DNA from: Dehalococcoidia bacterium
GTDB taxonomy: Bacteria; Chloroflexota; Dehalococcoidia; GIF9; AB-539-J10
Assembly: GCA_030606765.1 (NCBI GenBank)
Contig: JAUWFX010000121.1
Coordinates: 1-5,494 of the forward strand
Direction of reading: 5' to 3'
Length of the DNA stretch: 5,494 nucleotides
Positions 4,763 through 5,494 of this stretch are shown in pieces. The position numbers were made by a program, and so were the translations under genes. The first letter of the stretch is position 1. Each line of letters starts with the position of its first letter. The notes below the pieces were generated by a model. The model was not told the DNA's origin and searched no databases. It saw only the letters and a program-made list of their open reading frames with translations.

Positions 4763-5494
4763 ATGAAGAAAATAAGTATGAAGACGAAAGTGATCGCACT
4801 GGCTGTCATAGCAGTTGCCATAATCGTTAGTGTCATTGTAACGACATCTGCTCCTGCAGTACTAAGGGTAGCAACCACTACCAGCCTTGACGACACCGGC
4901 TTGTGGGATTATCTGGAGACCATATTTGAGGAAAGATATGACGTCGACTTGCGGATAACAGCTAAAGGCACCGGTATGGCTTTGGAATTAGGTCAAAGAG
5001 GTGATGTGGATGTGGTTACCGTCCATGACCCCCTTCAAGAGGCAGAATTTATAGCCAATGGCTACGCTGTTGAAGCAGAAGAATATGGTGCGGAGCGAGT
5101 CCCCTGGGCTTATAACTATTTCATCATCATAGGCCCTGAGGCTGACCCCGCAGGCATTCGGGGCTTGAGTCCAGAAGAAGCCTTCCAAAAAATCCAGCAA
5201 GTGGGGGAGGATGACCCGGTGACGATTGAATTCGTCTCTCGAGGGGATAACTCGGGAACTCACGGCAAAGAAAAAGCCGTCTGGGCAGCAGCCGGCTATA
5301 ATTATACAGCGGATATTCAAGGGACCGGAGCGACCGCTGGCTGGTATATCGAAGCTGGGTCAGGCATGGGGGCAACACTGGTTATGGCTAACGAGAAAAT
5401 TGCTTACACCCTGACAGACAAGGGAACCTTTCTTGCTTACCAAGGCGACTTGGATTTGGTATCCTTGGTAGACGCAGGGGATATTCTGCTCAAT
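4763..5494 (+). CDS. tupA: Tungstate ABC transporter substrate-binding protein TupA (3' truncated)
   Basis: The frame stays open to the window edge with 244 residues visible; the family is usually about 270-300 long, so little is missing. TupA binds tungstate outside the membrane and delivers it to TupB/TupC for import. Diagnostic stretches are RVATTTSLDDTGL (35-47, with the TTTS oxyanion motif), KGTGMALELGQRGDVDVVTVH (68-88, GTG then GD.DV), IEFVSRGDNSGTH (155-167), WYIEAGSGMGATL (194-206) and AYTLTDKGTFLAY (214-226). A basic start plus a hydrophobic stretch (about residues 9-27) form a signal peptide or anchor. There is no Cys anywhere in the visible protein, so no lipobox. The start at 4763 has GGAGG (4753-4757) with a 5-base gap; ATG at 4778 is an alternative. 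Expression is probably set by the cofactor riboswitch and terminator upstream. The ModA/WtpA families are less likely given the motifs. Confidence 0.92.
   Translation, partial: MKKISMKTKVIALAVIAVAIIVSVIVTTSAPAVLRVATTTSLDDTGLWDYLETIFEERYDVDLRITAKGTGMALELGQRGDVDVVTVHDPLQEAEFIANGYAVEAEEYGAERVPWAYNYFIIIGPEADPAGIRGLSPEEAFQKIQQVGEDDPVTIEFVSRGDNSGTHGKEKAVWAAAGYNYTADIQGTGATAGWYIEAGSGMGATLVMANEKIAYTLTDKGTFLAYQGDLDLVSLVDAGDILLN

Noticed and set aside
4639..4830. 63-residue + strand frame starting at TTG in the tupA leader
   Set aside because: It runs through the intrinsic terminator and into tupA in another frame, with no ribosome site or family resemblance.
4988..5378. Two - strand frames and a + strand frame inside tupA
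   Set aside because: They are other-frame shadows of a gene whose tungstate-binding motifs are continuous over the same span.

Overview
The window is a stretch of bacterial chromosome with moderate G+C. Every recognisable gene lies on the + strand and nothing convincing is coded on the - strand. The gene set is a divergent ATP-type PEP carboxykinase, a DksA-like factor next to lspA and an rluD-type gene, a long CTC-type bL25, and a tungstate-binding protein behind a molybdenum/tungsten-cofactor riboswitch. This points to an anaerobe with tungsto- or molybdoenzymes. The style resembles Chloroflexota (Dehalococcoidia-like), but that placement is an inference from gene content, not a measured result.

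Layout. Bases 1-587 hold the C-terminal part of a PEP carboxykinase, cut by the window edge and ending in a perfect 8-bp hairpin. Bases 662-2508 form a compact probable operon: a TraR/DksA zinc-finger protein, signal peptidase II (lspA), and an RluD-family pseudouridine synthase whose start overlaps the end of lspA. The 235-bp gap that follows holds a hairpin and a stretch resembling a decayed tRNA. Bases 2744-3316 encode an unusual two-domain protein, a DnaJ C-terminal (substrate-binding) type domain fused to a thioredoxin domain with a CAPC active site. Bases 3317-3733 are non-coding and hold a palindromic repeat-like element, a 10-bp direct repeat and candidate promoters for the next gene. 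Bases 3734-4417 encode ribosomal protein bL25 (CTC form) with a long acidic tail.

The strongest regulatory story is at 4469-4762. An extended -10 promoter is followed by an RNA that folds by eye into the Moco riboswitch architecture (P1, an asymmetric GGAAA loop, P2 and three inner hairpins). Next come an intrinsic terminator, a Shine-Dalgarno site and the start of tupA, the periplasmic/extracellular tungstate-binding subunit of a Tup ABC transporter, which runs off the end of the window. The cofactor made from imported tungstate or molybdate would be sensed by the leader RNA and would decide whether transcription reaches tupA and, presumably, tupB/tupC beyond the window.

Most other genes are housekeeping. 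The items most worth a second look are the riboswitch-tupA unit (and a five-codon reading frame whose ribosome-binding site is the 3' strand of P1) and the DnaJ-C/thioredoxin fusion.
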